Assembly (NCBI RefSeq): GCF_026586675.1
Contig: NZ_JAODIX010000029.1
Span: forward strand, 1 to 46,742
Direction: 5' to 3'
Length of the DNA: 46,742 bases
Origin: Halorubrum yunnanense
Lineage (GTDB): Archaea; Halobacteriota; Halobacteria; Halobacteriales; Haloferacaceae
Under the pieces are notes generated by a model. It was given only the letters and a program-made list of their open reading frames with translations, did not search any database and was not told the origin of the DNA. The position numbers and the translations under genes are program-made. Positions 39,618-46,742 of the stretch are shown in pieces (position 1 is the first letter of the stretch; the number at the start of each line of letters is the position of its first letter).

Positions 39618-39698
39618 GGCGGACCGCGAGTCGCCGGACCGCGAGGGCGTTGCGAGCGTTCCAAAGCGACTTTACCCGCGCACCGCGGATTGACAGGC

Positions 39699-40880
39699 AT
39701 GACTACACAGGTCGTCGTCGTCGGCTCCGGCTACGCCGGGGCGGGTGCGGTGAAGGCGTTCGAAGACGAGGTCGGCGAGGGCGAGGCGGAGCTCACGTGG
39801 ATCTCGGAGCACGACTACCACCTCGTTCTCCACGAGGTCCACCGCGCGATCCGCAACCCCGCGGTCGCCGAGAAGATCACCATCCCCGTCGACGAGATCA
39901 AGTCGCCCGAGTCGGAGTTCGTCCAGGGCCGCGTCGTCGACGTCGACACCGAGGAGCGGGTCGTCGAGACCGGGGACGGGACGACCGTCGACTACGACTA
40001 CCTCCTGCTCGGCGTCGGCTCCACGACCGCCTTCTTCGGCATCGAGGGGCTCGAGGAGAACGCCCACCAGCTCAAGAGCCTCGACGACGCGAAGGCGATC
40101 CACGAGGACGTGCGGTCGGCCGCGGCCGAGGCGACCCGGTCCGACCCCGTCGAGGTCATCGTCGGCGGCGCCGGGCTCTCCGGCATCCAGACCGCGGGCG
40201 AGATCGCGGAGTACCGGGACAAACACCGCGCCCCGATAGAGATCACGCTCGTCGAGGGGCTCGACGAGGTCTTCCCCGGCAACGACCCGCAGCTCCAGGG
40301 CGCGCTCCGCCAGCGGCTGGAGGACGCCGACGTGGAGATACTCACGGGCGACTTCATCTCGGAGGCCGACGAGGACGCGGTCTACCTCGGCGGCGGCGAG
40401 GACGAGGAGCCGGAGGAGCTCGCGCACGACGTGCTGGTCTGGACCGGCGGCATCACGGGGCAGCCGGAGATCGAGGGCGTCGAAGTCGAGAAGGACGAGC
40501 GCTCGAGCCGCGTCCACGCCGCCTCCGACTTCGTCACCAGCGACGACCGCGTGTTCGCCATCGGCGACAGCGCCCTCGTCGAGCAGGGCGACGACGACGT
40601 CGCGCCGCCGACCGCGCAGGCCGCCTGGCAGGCCGCCGAGGTCGCGGGCGAGAACCTCGCGCGGGCCGCCCGCGGCGCGCCCCTCCAGTCGTGGGAGCAC
40701 AAGGACAAGGGGACCGTCATCTCGGTCGGCGAGGAGGCGGTCGCCCACGACGTGATAGGGATGCCGATCAAGACGTTCGGCGGCGCCCCGGCGAAGCTCC
40801 TGAAGAAGTCCATCGCGGTGCGGTGGATCGCGAAGGTGTCCTCGACCGGACGCGGCGTGAGCGCGTTCGGCGACATGTAA
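39699..40880 (+). CDS. NDH-2-like NAD(P)/FAD oxidoreductase
   Basis: The 393-residue flavoprotein has two dinucleotide folds: VVVVGSGYAGAGAVKAFE at the N-terminus for FAD and VIVGGAGLSGIQTAGEIAEY for NADH. LVWTGGI and VFAIGDSA motifs complete the FAD site. The C-terminal region (GMPIKTFGGAPAKLLKKSIAVRWIAKVSS) is amphipathic and could dock on the membrane as in type II NADH dehydrogenases, which pass electrons to menaquinone without pumping protons. TTTACC lies 28 nt before ATG 39699. Sulfide:quinone oxidoreductase is a related alternative, but its conserved cysteines are not seen. Confidence 0.87.
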   Translation: MTTQVVVVGSGYAGAGAVKAFEDEVGEGEAELTWISEHDYHLVLHEVHRAIRNPAVAEKITIPVDEIKSPESEFVQGRVVDVDTEERVVETGDGTTVDYDYLLLGVGSTTAFFGIEGLEENAHQLKSLDDAKAIHEDVRSAAAEATRSDPVEVIVGGAGLSGIQTAGEIAEYRDKHRAPIEITLVEGLDEVFPGNDPQLQGALRQRLEDADVEILTGDFISEADEDAVYLGGGEDEEPEELAHDVLVWTGGITGQPEIEGVEVEKDERSSRVHAASDFVTSDDRVFAIGDSALVEQGDDDVAPPTAQAAWQAAEVAGENLARAARGAPLQSWEHKDKGTVISVGEEAVAHDVIGMPIKTFGGAPAKLLKKSIAVRWIAKVSSTGRGVSAFGDM

Positions 40881-41055
40881 GCTCGGGGGGACCGAACCCG
40901 TCGTAACGGCGTTTTATCGGAGGTCGGGTGTCCCGGGCCGAGAGCGGTGAGTCCGCCGATAGCGGCGGGATCAGCGACCGAGGTCGAGCGGCCGCGCTCG
41001 GGTCGTGGAGGCGGTCGGGAGGAGAGAGAACGGAGCGGGACTCTCGGCGAGACGC

Positions 41056-41589
41056 TCAGTGTTCGGCGGGCTCGTCGGGGGCGCGCATGTCGTCGATCCG
41101 CAGGATGAGGATGTTCGCGGTGTCGTCTTTCCCGTCGACGGTCCCGTCGATGACGAGCTTCGAGAGCGGCGTCGGGCCGACGGTGACGGAGTCGCCCTCG
41201 TGGAAGTTCCGGACGGAGCCCTGGACGTGGATCTCGGCGCGGCAGAGCTCGGGGTGGTGGACGCTGGAGAGGTCGATCCCGTCGACGTTGACGCCCGTGA
41301 CCTCCTCGCTCTCGTGGAAGATGGGGACGTCGGCGGGCTCGTCCATGCGCTGGATGTCGAGCGCCTCGTAGGCGTTCGAGGTGGGCTTGTAGCCGCCCTT
41401 CGGGCCGGGGACGCCCTCGACCAGCTGGAGGGCCTTCAGGCTCTGCATCTGGTTGCGGATGGTGCCGGGGTTGCGGTCGACCTCATCGGCGATCGCCTCC
41501 CCTTTCACGGCGTCTTCCTGCTCCCCGTACAGGTTGATGAGGGCTGTGAGGATGCTTTTCTGACTCGATGTGAGCTCGATCGATGACAT
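41056..41589 (-). CDS. Winged-helix transcriptional regulator (Rrf2-like)
   Basis: The 177-residue protein starts with a winged helix-turn-helix (about 5-70: LTSSQKSILTALINLY, then GEAIADEVDRNPGTIRNQMQ and GVPGPKGGYKPT). The Rrf2-type wing is recognisable. The C-terminal domain (about 95-170) has conserved VNVDGIDLSSVHHPELCRAE and VTVGPTPLSKLVIDGTVDG and ends in NILILRID. A Cys lies in the latter domain, but no iron-sulfur triad is seen. Targets and ligand are unknown. A TTTAAG box lies about 25 nt upstream of the ATG (41612-41617). Confidence 0.75.
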   Translation of the reverse strand: MSSIELTSSQKSILTALINLYGEQEDAVKGEAIADEVDRNPGTIRNQMQSLKALQLVEGVPGPKGGYKPTSNAYEALDIQRMDEPADVPIFHESEEVTGVNVDGIDLSSVHHPELCRAEIHVQGSVRNFHEGDSVTVGPTPLSKLVIDGTVDGKDDTANILILRIDDMRAPDEPAEH

Positions 41590-41721
41590 GGAGACGGATA
41601 GATGGCCGCACCGCTTAAATGCGATGGAAGCCCCTTATAAACGATTATGTAGGATCTGACGACCCGCCCCCCGGCGAGCGCGGTCCGCGTCGGCGGGGGG
41701 TACGGTCCGTACCGGCGGCAG

Positions 41722-42117
41722 CTACGATCCGTATCGGCGACGGATCCGGACGTACGCGAGCGGGCTGGAGAGCGCGACGACGACGCCGACCCCGATCAGG
41801 GCCAGTCCGAGGTCGGTCACGAACAGCGCGACGCCGGCGCCGACGAGGCCGACTACCGCCCCGGTGAAGGCCACGGCGATCATGGCGCCGACCGGTTCGA
41901 TGTCGCTCCCGCTGACGTCAGCGGGGTCGAACTCGGGCGGCGCGTCGTCGCTGTCGACCTCGCCGGCGTCGTCGCTGTCGACCTCGCCGGCGTCGTCACT
42001 GTCGACCTCGCCGGCGTCGTCGCTGTCGACCTCGCCGGCGTCGTCACTGTCGACCTCGCCGGCGTCGTCGCTGTCGGCGTCCTCCCCGGAACGAGAGCCG
42101 TTTTCAGAGCCGCCCAT
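41722..42117 (-). CDS. Small membrane protein with DAGEVDSD repeats
   Basis: The 131-residue protein has an acidic N-terminal half built of five tandem 8-residue repeats (DAGEVDSD). A linker follows, then two hydrophobic segments (about 80-100 and 103-122) forming a hairpin in the membrane, and a basic end (RIRRRYGS). The repeats would form an extended, strongly negative domain on one side of the membrane. I recognise no family. The ATG at 42117 is the best start; an upstream in-frame start would add an unlikely leader. It is divergent from arginase. Confidence 0.6.
   Translation of the reverse strand: MGGSENGSRSGEDADSDDAGEVDSDDAGEVDSDDAGEVDSDDAGEVDSDDAGEVDSDDAPPEFDPADVSGSDIEPVGAMIAVAFTGAVVGLVGAGVALFVTDLGLALIGVGVVVALSSPLAYVRIRRRYGS
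41942..42061 (-). repeat. 24-bp coding minisatellite, five units
   Basis: Five full 24-bp units (plus-strand text GCGTCGTCGCTGTCGACCTC then GCCG) and a partial sixth encode DAGEVDSD repeats. One synonymous position alternates (TCGCTG in units 1, 2, 4 and TCACTG in units 3, 5), pointing to duplication of a two-unit block. Confidence 0.9.
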
Positions 42118-42221
42118 ACCGACCGATCGGGGCGGGGCGACAAAACCGTGTGCGATCGCGTCCGTCCGGTCGCCGCCGCGCGACCCCACCATTCAAGCGC
42201 CGGGACGCCGCGCTCTCTGAT

Positions 42222-43127
42222 ATGACCACCGTCAGGATCATCGGCGCGCCGACCGACTACGGGGCGAACCGACGCGGCGTGGACATGGGGCCGTCAGCTA
42301 TCCGGTACGGCGGGCTCGCCGACCAGCTCGGGAGCGCGGGCGTCGACGTCGTCGACGCGGGCGACCTGGCGGTCCCGCGCGCGGAGGAGCGCGACCCGGA
42401 CGCGGACGCGCCGAGCGCGGGGAACGCGAAGTTCCTCCGGGAGACCGCCGACGTCTGCCGGCGCCTCGCGGACGAGGTGGGCGGGACGCTCACCGACGGG
42501 GCGGTACCGCTCGGGCTCGGCGGCGACCACTCCATCGCGATCGGCTCGCTCGTCGGCTCGGCGCGCGACGCTGATGTCGGCGCGGTGTGGTTCGACGCCC
42601 ACGCCGACCTCAACACGCCCTCGACGACGCCGTCCGGGAACGTTCACGGGATGCCGCTGGCGGCCGCGCTCGGCCTCGACGAGTTCGCGGGGTCGGAGTG
42701 GGCGACGGCGCCCGGCCTCTCCCCTGAGAACGTCGCGCTCGTCGGGCTCCGCTCCGTCGACGAGGCGGAGGTGGAAGTGATCCGGGACAGGGGGTTCGCG
42801 GCGTACACGATGTCCGACATCGACGAGCGCGGGATCACCGACGTCACCGAGGAGGCGATGGCGACCGCGGGCGCCGGCGTCGACGGGGTCCACGTCAGCC
42901 TCGACCTCGACTGGCTCGACCCGAAGGAGGCGCCCGGCGTCGGGACCCCGGTCCGCGGGGGCGTCACCTACCGGGAGGCCCACAGGGCGATGGAGATCGT
43001 CGACGAGGCCGACTCGCTCCGGTCGATGGAGCTCGTCGAGGTGAACCCGACGCTCGACCAGCACAACGAGACGGCCGAGCTCGCGACGGAGCTGGCGGCG
43101 AGCGCGTTCGGGAAGCGGGTGCTGTAG
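42222..43127 (+). CDS. rocF: Arginase (ureohydrolase family)
   Basis: It should split arginine into ornithine and urea. The 301-residue protein has the binuclear manganese motifs of ureohydrolases: GLGGDHSIAIG, WFDAHADLNTP and SLDLDWLDPKEAPGVGTP. The arginase-type substrate loop TPSTTPSGNVHGMPL and the C-terminal MELVEVNP favour arginase over agmatinase. Length is typical. An ATTCAAG box lies 30 nt before ATG 42222. It is divergent from the small repeat membrane protein, so no obvious operon partner is present. Confidence 0.92.
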   Translation: MTTVRIIGAPTDYGANRRGVDMGPSAIRYGGLADQLGSAGVDVVDAGDLAVPRAEERDPDADAPSAGNAKFLRETADVCRRLADEVGGTLTDGAVPLGLGGDHSIAIGSLVGSARDADVGAVWFDAHADLNTPSTTPSGNVHGMPLAAALGLDEFAGSEWATAPGLSPENVALVGLRSVDEAEVEVIRDRGFAAYTMSDIDERGITDVTEEAMATAGAGVDGVHVSLDLDWLDPKEAPGVGTPVRGGVTYREAHRAMEIVDEADSLRSMELVEVNPTLDQHNETAELATELAASAFGKRVL

Positions 43128-43161
43128 GCGGGCGGGAGAACAGGGACGTCCGACTCCCCGG

Positions 43162-43458
43162 TCAGACGCCGCGGTCCAACTCGTCGACGACGCGCTGGAG
43201 GTCGGCCTCCCGTTCGATCTCGCGTTTGATCTCCTCGCGGCGGCGGACCGCCGCGGAGTCGGCGTCGTACGCGCGCACGAACTCGGCCCGAGTGTGCTCG
43301 TCGAACGCGTGCCGGATCGCAAAGTAGCCGTCCGGGACGATCGTGCCGCACACCTTGCACTCGTGGCGCTGGTGGCCGTCGGTCTGGTGGACGATGGCCG
43401 ACTCAGCGTCGTCGAAGGCGGCGTCGCAGCCGTCGATTCCGCACGTCCAGCGGGGCAT
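43162..43458 (-). CDS. Small zinc-finger protein (DUF7565-like)
   Basis: The 98-residue protein has two Cys/His clusters: WTCGIDGCDAAFDDAESAIVH with a later His (GHQRH), and ECKVCGTIVPDGYFAIRHAFDEH. These resemble C2H2-type fingers and match a conserved haloarchaeal family I recall as DUF7565. A charged helical tail with REEIKREIEREADL could form a coiled coil. TTAA in a GGTTAATCC context lies about 27 nt upstream of the ATG. Nucleic-acid or protein binding is plausible but unproven. Confidence 0.75.
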   Translation of the reverse strand: MPRWTCGIDGCDAAFDDAESAIVHQTDGHQRHECKVCGTIVPDGYFAIRHAFDEHTRAEFVRAYDADSAAVRRREEIKREIEREADLQRVVDELDRGV

Positions 43459-43597
43459 ATTCCCCGTCTCGCCCGCGGGGGATTAACCGTTTCCCCCCGC
43501 GGCCTCGTTCACCCCGGCCGCGCTCCCGCCGTCGGAACCGGATCCGCTCGCGGGCAAACGATACGCCTTTGCTCGGCGACATACACCGTCCGGTAAC

Positions 43598-44389
43598 GTG
43601 ACCCGATCGAGAACGCGCGTCGACGCCCACGTGAAGGTGCTCGACGACGACGTCGTGGCCCTCGCGAAGGAGCGAGGGATCGACGCGCTCGTGTACGCGC
43701 CGCACTTCACCCGGCTGACGACGGTCCGGGAGCGCGCGGCCCGGTACGCCGACGACGACCTGACGATCGTCCCCGGCCGGGAGGTGTTTACCGGCGACTG
43801 GGGGAACCGCCGGCACCTGCTCGTGGTCGGCTTGGACGAGCCCGTCCCCGACTACATCACCTTCGAGGCGGCGATGGCGGAGTTCGACCGGCAGGAGGCC
43901 GCCGTGCTCGTCCCGCACCCCGGCTTCGCCACCATCTCGCTCACGCGCCCGGAGATCGCGGCCCACGCCGAGCGGCTCGCCGCGGTGGAGACGTACAACA
44001 CCAAGCTGTTGCCCCACCAGAACGCCCGGACCCGGCGGATCGCCGAGGTGACCGACCAGCCCGGCTTCGGCTCCTCGTACGCGCACCTGCCCGGCACCGT
44101 CGGGGAGGCGTGGACCGAGTTCGACGGCGACCTCGACGACGCCGACGCGGTCGTCGACGCCTTCCGCGAGGAGCGCCCCCGGACCGTGGTCCACCGCGGC
44201 GGAGTGGGCCACCAGCTCCGCGGGCTCGTCGAGTTCGCTCACTTGGGCTACGAGAACACCTGGGAGAAGCTCGACCGGCTGTTCCTCTCCGGCGACGAGC
44301 CGACTCTCCCGACCAACGTCGTCTACGAGGGGCGGTTCAACGACGTGAGCGTCTACTCCGGGACGCTGTCGGACTACCGGCCGAAGTGA
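43598..44389 (+). CDS. PHP-domain metal-dependent phosphoesterase
   Basis: The 263-residue protein has the PHP pattern: VDAHVKVLDDDVV at the N-terminus (first metal His), GIDALVYAPHFTR, VPGREVFTGDW, and LVPHPGFATIS, with ETYNTK near the centre. It resembles the archaeal PHP-associated family related to histidinol-phosphatase and TrpH. The substrate is unknown. It starts at GTG 43598, supported by a CCTTTG box about 30 nt upstream. Gene order shows no clear partner. Confidence 0.85.
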   Translation: MTRSRTRVDAHVKVLDDDVVALAKERGIDALVYAPHFTRLTTVRERAARYADDDLTIVPGREVFTGDWGNRRHLLVVGLDEPVPDYITFEAAMAEFDRQEAAVLVPHPGFATISLTRPEIAAHAERLAAVETYNTKLLPHQNARTRRIAEVTDQPGFGSSYAHLPGTVGEAWTEFDGDLDDADAVVDAFREERPRTVVHRGGVGHQLRGLVEFAHLGYENTWEKLDRLFLSGDEPTLPTNVVYEGRFNDVSVYSGTLSDYRPK

Positions 44390-44447
44390 GAGAGCCGCCG
44401 GGGTCGCGAACTATCGAGTCGAACCGGACCGAACCGGCCGGACCCCG

Positions 44448-44960
44448 TCAGAGCCCGAGGCCCGCCGCCGCCTCGCTCGCGGCTCGAGCCGCGGCCGAGA
44501 CGTCCAGATCGAGCGTCACGACGTAGGTGTGGAGCGCCCAGAACGCCGCCAGCTCCAGGGCCGTGACGATCACCGTGACGAGGTCGGCGTACTTGCTGCT
44601 CGTCGTCACGCCGGTCGGGAGACCGTACTCCGCGTCCGACAGCGGGTGGAACAGCGCGATGCCGCGCCGGCTCCCAACGACGTCGAGGAGGTAGTGAGTG
44701 AACACGCCGATCCAGACGTACTGGAGGTTACCGAAGACGATCGGATACGCGAGGAAGACGGCGAGCACCGGAAGGCTGTGGAGCGTCTTCCGGTGGCGCC
44801 CGAAGGCGGTGTCGACGTCGGGGAATAGCGCCCCCAACACGATCGGCACGGTGATCTGAGCGGTGGTCCGCGCCGTCGCCACGTCGAGCCCGGGCTCGAT
44901 GACGAAGCCGAGCCCGAGCGCGAGCAGAAGGGCGTTGAGAACGTGGCCGCGTTTGTTCAT
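44448..44960 (-). CDS. YdjM-like membrane-bound metal-dependent hydrolase
   Basis: The 170-residue protein has about four membrane segments and the intact family motif: GALFPDVDTAFGRHRKTLHSLPVL (here Pro-Asp-x-Asp, His-Arg and His-Ser all present), followed by THYLLDVVGSRRGIALFHPL. It is the best-preserved of three YdjM-like proteins in the window; the others are at 16931 and 17618. The enzymatic role of the family remains uncertain. It is divergent from the aminotransferase gene. Confidence 0.82.
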   Translation of the reverse strand: MNKRGHVLNALLLALGLGFVIEPGLDVATARTTAQITVPIVLGALFPDVDTAFGRHRKTLHSLPVLAVFLAYPIVFGNLQYVWIGVFTHYLLDVVGSRRGIALFHPLSDAEYGLPTGVTTSSKYADLVTVIVTALELAAFWALHTYVVTLDLDVSAAARAASEAAAGLGL

Positions 44961-45106
44961 ACCTCCGGGTGGCCGGGGCCGTAAGTGAAACCACCGGATC
45001 CCGCCGACGGCGGGGACGGTCGCCTTACCGGCCGTCGACCCGGAGGGCGTCGACCCGCGGATCCGCCGGTCGAAAGAGCCACGGGGGGCGGCGCCCAGCG
45101 GTGGGT

Positions 45107-46210
45107 ATGGAGTACGAGGAGCCGAAGTTCTTCCACGTGATGCAGTACGCGGCCGCGGCCGACGGCGACGTCATCGACATGGTGAGCGGTAACCCCGACT
45201 GGGAGCCGCCGGCCGCGCTGCGGGAGGCGCTTCGCGAGTACGCCGACCTCCCGCCGGACGCGTTCCAGTACCCGCCGAGCGAGGGGCTCCTGGAGCTCCG
45301 GGAGGCGATCGCCGAGCGCCGGAACGTCGACGTCGACCGCGTCGTCGTCACGAACGGGACGGGGGAGGCGAACTACCTCGCGATGGCGCGCGCGTTCGAG
45401 CGCGACGCGGGCGACGAGGCGGTGCTCACCGACCCCGTCTACCCGTACTACCCCGGGAAGGTGGACATGCTCGGCGGCGAGTCGACGTTCGCCCCGACGG
45501 AGCGCGACGGCGGCCTCGACGTCGCGGCGATCCGCGAGGCCGCGAGCGAGGACACCGCGCTGATCGTCTTGAACACGCCGAACAATCCGACGGGCGCCGT
45601 CTACGACCTCGACGCGGTCCGCGAGGTCGTCGGGGTCGCCGAGGCGGTCGACGCCCTCGTCCTCGTCGACGAGGTGTACGACCACTTCGACCTGACCGGT
45701 TCGTTCGAGTCCGCCCTGACGCTGGAGTCGGACCGCGTGCTCGTCACCGGCGGCTTCTCGAAGTCGATGGCGATTACGGGGTTCCGGGTCGGGTACGGGC
45801 TCTTCCCCGAGGCCCACGTCGGCGACGCGAAGACGCGGCACATGCTCGTGAACGTTGCCGGGGCGCGACCCTCGCAGTACGCGGTCCACCACGCGCTCGC
45901 GGAGACCCCGCCGGAGTACTACGACGAGGCCCGCGAGCTGCTCGCCGAGCGCGCTGACGCGTTCACTGACGCGCTCGACGCGGCCGGCGCCGAGTACAGC
46001 CGCCCCGAGGGAGCCTTCTACGTGCTCGCGCGCTTCGACGGATTTCCCGGGACGATGGCGAACGTGAAGCGGCTGGTCGACGAGGCCGGCGTCGCGGGGA
46101 TGCCCGGCGAGGCGTTCGGCACCGCGCGCGACGAGTGGGTCCGGTTCGCCCTCGTCACCCCGCGCGCCGTCGAGGCCGCGGAGCGCCTCGCGGACTACTT
46201 CGGAGAGTGA
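45107..46210 (+). CDS. PLP-dependent aminotransferase, class I/II
   Basis: The 367-residue protein is a fold-type I aminotransferase. Motifs in order are MVSGNPDWEPP, YPPSEGLLELREAIAERR, TNGTGEANYLA, LIVLNTPNNPTGAVY, VLVDEVYDHFD, and GGFSKSMAITGFRVGYG, whose Lys should hold PLP. The Arg in VRFALVTP near the C-terminus is the substrate-carboxylate ligand. The start matches where the fold begins; the frame is open 138 nt upstream. Aspartate, alanine or aromatic aminotransferase activity cannot be distinguished. Confidence 0.9.
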   Translation: MEYEEPKFFHVMQYAAAADGDVIDMVSGNPDWEPPAALREALREYADLPPDAFQYPPSEGLLELREAIAERRNVDVDRVVVTNGTGEANYLAMARAFERDAGDEAVLTDPVYPYYPGKVDMLGGESTFAPTERDGGLDVAAIREAASEDTALIVLNTPNNPTGAVYDLDAVREVVGVAEAVDALVLVDEVYDHFDLTGSFESALTLESDRVLVTGGFSKSMAITGFRVGYGLFPEAHVGDAKTRHMLVNVAGARPSQYAVHHALAETPPEYYDEARELLAERADAFTDALDAAGAEYSRPEGAFYVLARFDGFPGTMANVKRLVDEAGVAGMPGEAFGTARDEWVRFALVTPRAVEAAERLADYFGE

Positions 46211-46223
46211 TCCGGAACAGATA

Positions 46224-46742
46224 GCGGTGGCGCGTGCCGACGAGCGGCCGGTAGGCCGCGAGTCGCACGCGCGAGGGAGCCCGCGACGGCGTTTATAAAC
46301 GCCGTCGCGGCGAGGCTGGGGAGGCGTGAGGTTGCGGTGCGGTTGGGCGGGATTCAAAGGGGCAGTCGCGAGAAGGCCGCAGGCGACGCAAGCACCGCAA
46401 GGACGAAGTGAAACGAGCGACTGAGGAGCGCAGCGAGCGTGCGGCCTTCTCGCGGCTGGGGCTTTGGCGGTGTTCTTCGCCGATCTGTAGTCGAGTATTT
46501 ATAACCGAGCGACTGGGGCTTTGGCGGTGTTCTTCGCCGATCTGTAGTTGAGTATTTATAACCGAGCGACTGGGGCTTTGGCGGTGTTCTTCGCCGATCT
46601 GTAGTCGAGTATTTATAGCCGAGCGGCTGGGGCGTTGGCGGTGTTCTCTGCCGAGCCAGCATCAACCATGTTAGAGCCTGTCATAGAAAGCGTCACGTGC
46701 GAAGCAGCAGGGTTTGGAGACTGTGTCTACAAACTCCAAAGC
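46224..46742 (-). repeat. Structured intergenic repeat, copy 4 (reverse, runs to the window end)
   Basis: Read on the minus strand it has four 57-bp leader units (46456-46683) and stem I. Its arms are AGTCGCGAGAAGGCCGCA (46364-46381) and TGCGGCCTTCTCGCGGCT (46440-46457), given as plus-strand text. The conserved linker ending CCTCCCCAGCCTCG follows, then stem II as a perfect 30-bp palindrome (46281-46310) centred on TTTATAAA. Stem III is GCGGCC/GGCCGC (46244-46259). The window's last bases (AACTCCAAAGC) resemble a leader unit in the opposite orientation. Confidence 0.8.
46456..46683 (-). repeat. 57-bp tandem repeat array (four units) in copy 4
   Basis: CTGGGGCTTTGG-type starts occur at exactly 46456, 46513, 46570 and 46627. 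The first three units are nearly identical and each contains a TATTTATAA box; the fourth drifts after about 45 bp. The period equals that of the array in copy 3, although the unit centres differ in sequence. Confidence 0.9.

Noticed and set aside
46354-46665. Minus-strand ORF encoding a repeated TPPKPQ-type peptide
   Set aside because: It is produced by the 57-bp noncoding units, has no family match and no ribosome site.

Overview
The window looks like chromosome of a haloarchaeon, most likely Halorubrum or a close relative. The signs are very high GC with a strong third-position bias, acidic proteins, and TATA-like boxes about 28-33 nt before start codons, as expected for leaderless genes. 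Characteristic products fit too: a PurN-PurH fusion, an archaeal c-di-AMP synthase, a HEWD mini-protein, an MTH865-family protein, a PGF-CTERM-type surface protein, an ISH8-like transposase remnant and an IS1341-type TnpB element.

Layout. 1-1309: truncated IS4/ISH8-type transposase abutting a decapitated lipoprotein-like gene. 1553-4754: AT-rich surface-protein gene split by one frameshift, with a GC-rich, Gly-rich 3' part and a C-terminal sorting anchor. 4823-12060: HEWD protein, glutamate synthase (gltB), diadenylate cyclase, and a GAF histidine kinase. 12557-15784: divergent purine genes purNH and purB. 15816-18298: Zn-ribbon pseudogene, a membrane 'sensor' protein, and two tandem YdjM-like membrane proteins. 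18422-23045: carotenoid desaturase, a PAS protein, a TnpB element and an alpha/beta hydrolase. 23406-30044: tRNA-Ala(GGC), an SRPBCC protein, M42 peptidase, MTH865-family protein, J-domain protein, phosphoesterase, zinc ribbon, and a DUF59 plus amidohydrolase pair. 30189-36391: zinc alcohol dehydrogenase, orphan E1-alpha, VapBC, FAD oxidoreductase, and a threonine-synthase-like protein without its lysine. 36452-46210: GNAT, AI-2E transporter, pyrimidine salvage (cdd, udp), NDH-2-like oxidoreductase, regulator, repeat-rich membrane protein, arginase, zinc finger, PHP phosphoesterase, a third YdjM-like protein and an aminotransferase.

Functional groups. Nitrogen and nucleotide metabolism dominate (gltB, purNH/purB, cdd/udp, arginase, aminotransferase). 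PurB releases AICAR, which the AICAR transformylase half of PurNH then formylates. The amidohydrolase/DUF59 pair facing a zinc alcohol dehydrogenase resembles the accessory part of bacterial propane-monooxygenase clusters, but no monooxygenase is present here.

The most unusual feature is a family of four intergenic structured repeats (about 12.2, 24.3, 34.6 and 46.3 kb, spaced 10-12 kb). Each has a TATA-bearing leader unit ending in CTCCAAAGCCCCAG-like sequence and a conserved linker ending CCTCCCCAGCCTCG, with inverted repeats around them. The arms differ between copies but stay complementary. In three copies the leader unit recurs with an exact 57-bp period. I do not recognise this family; it could be a non-coding RNA family or a non-autonomous element.
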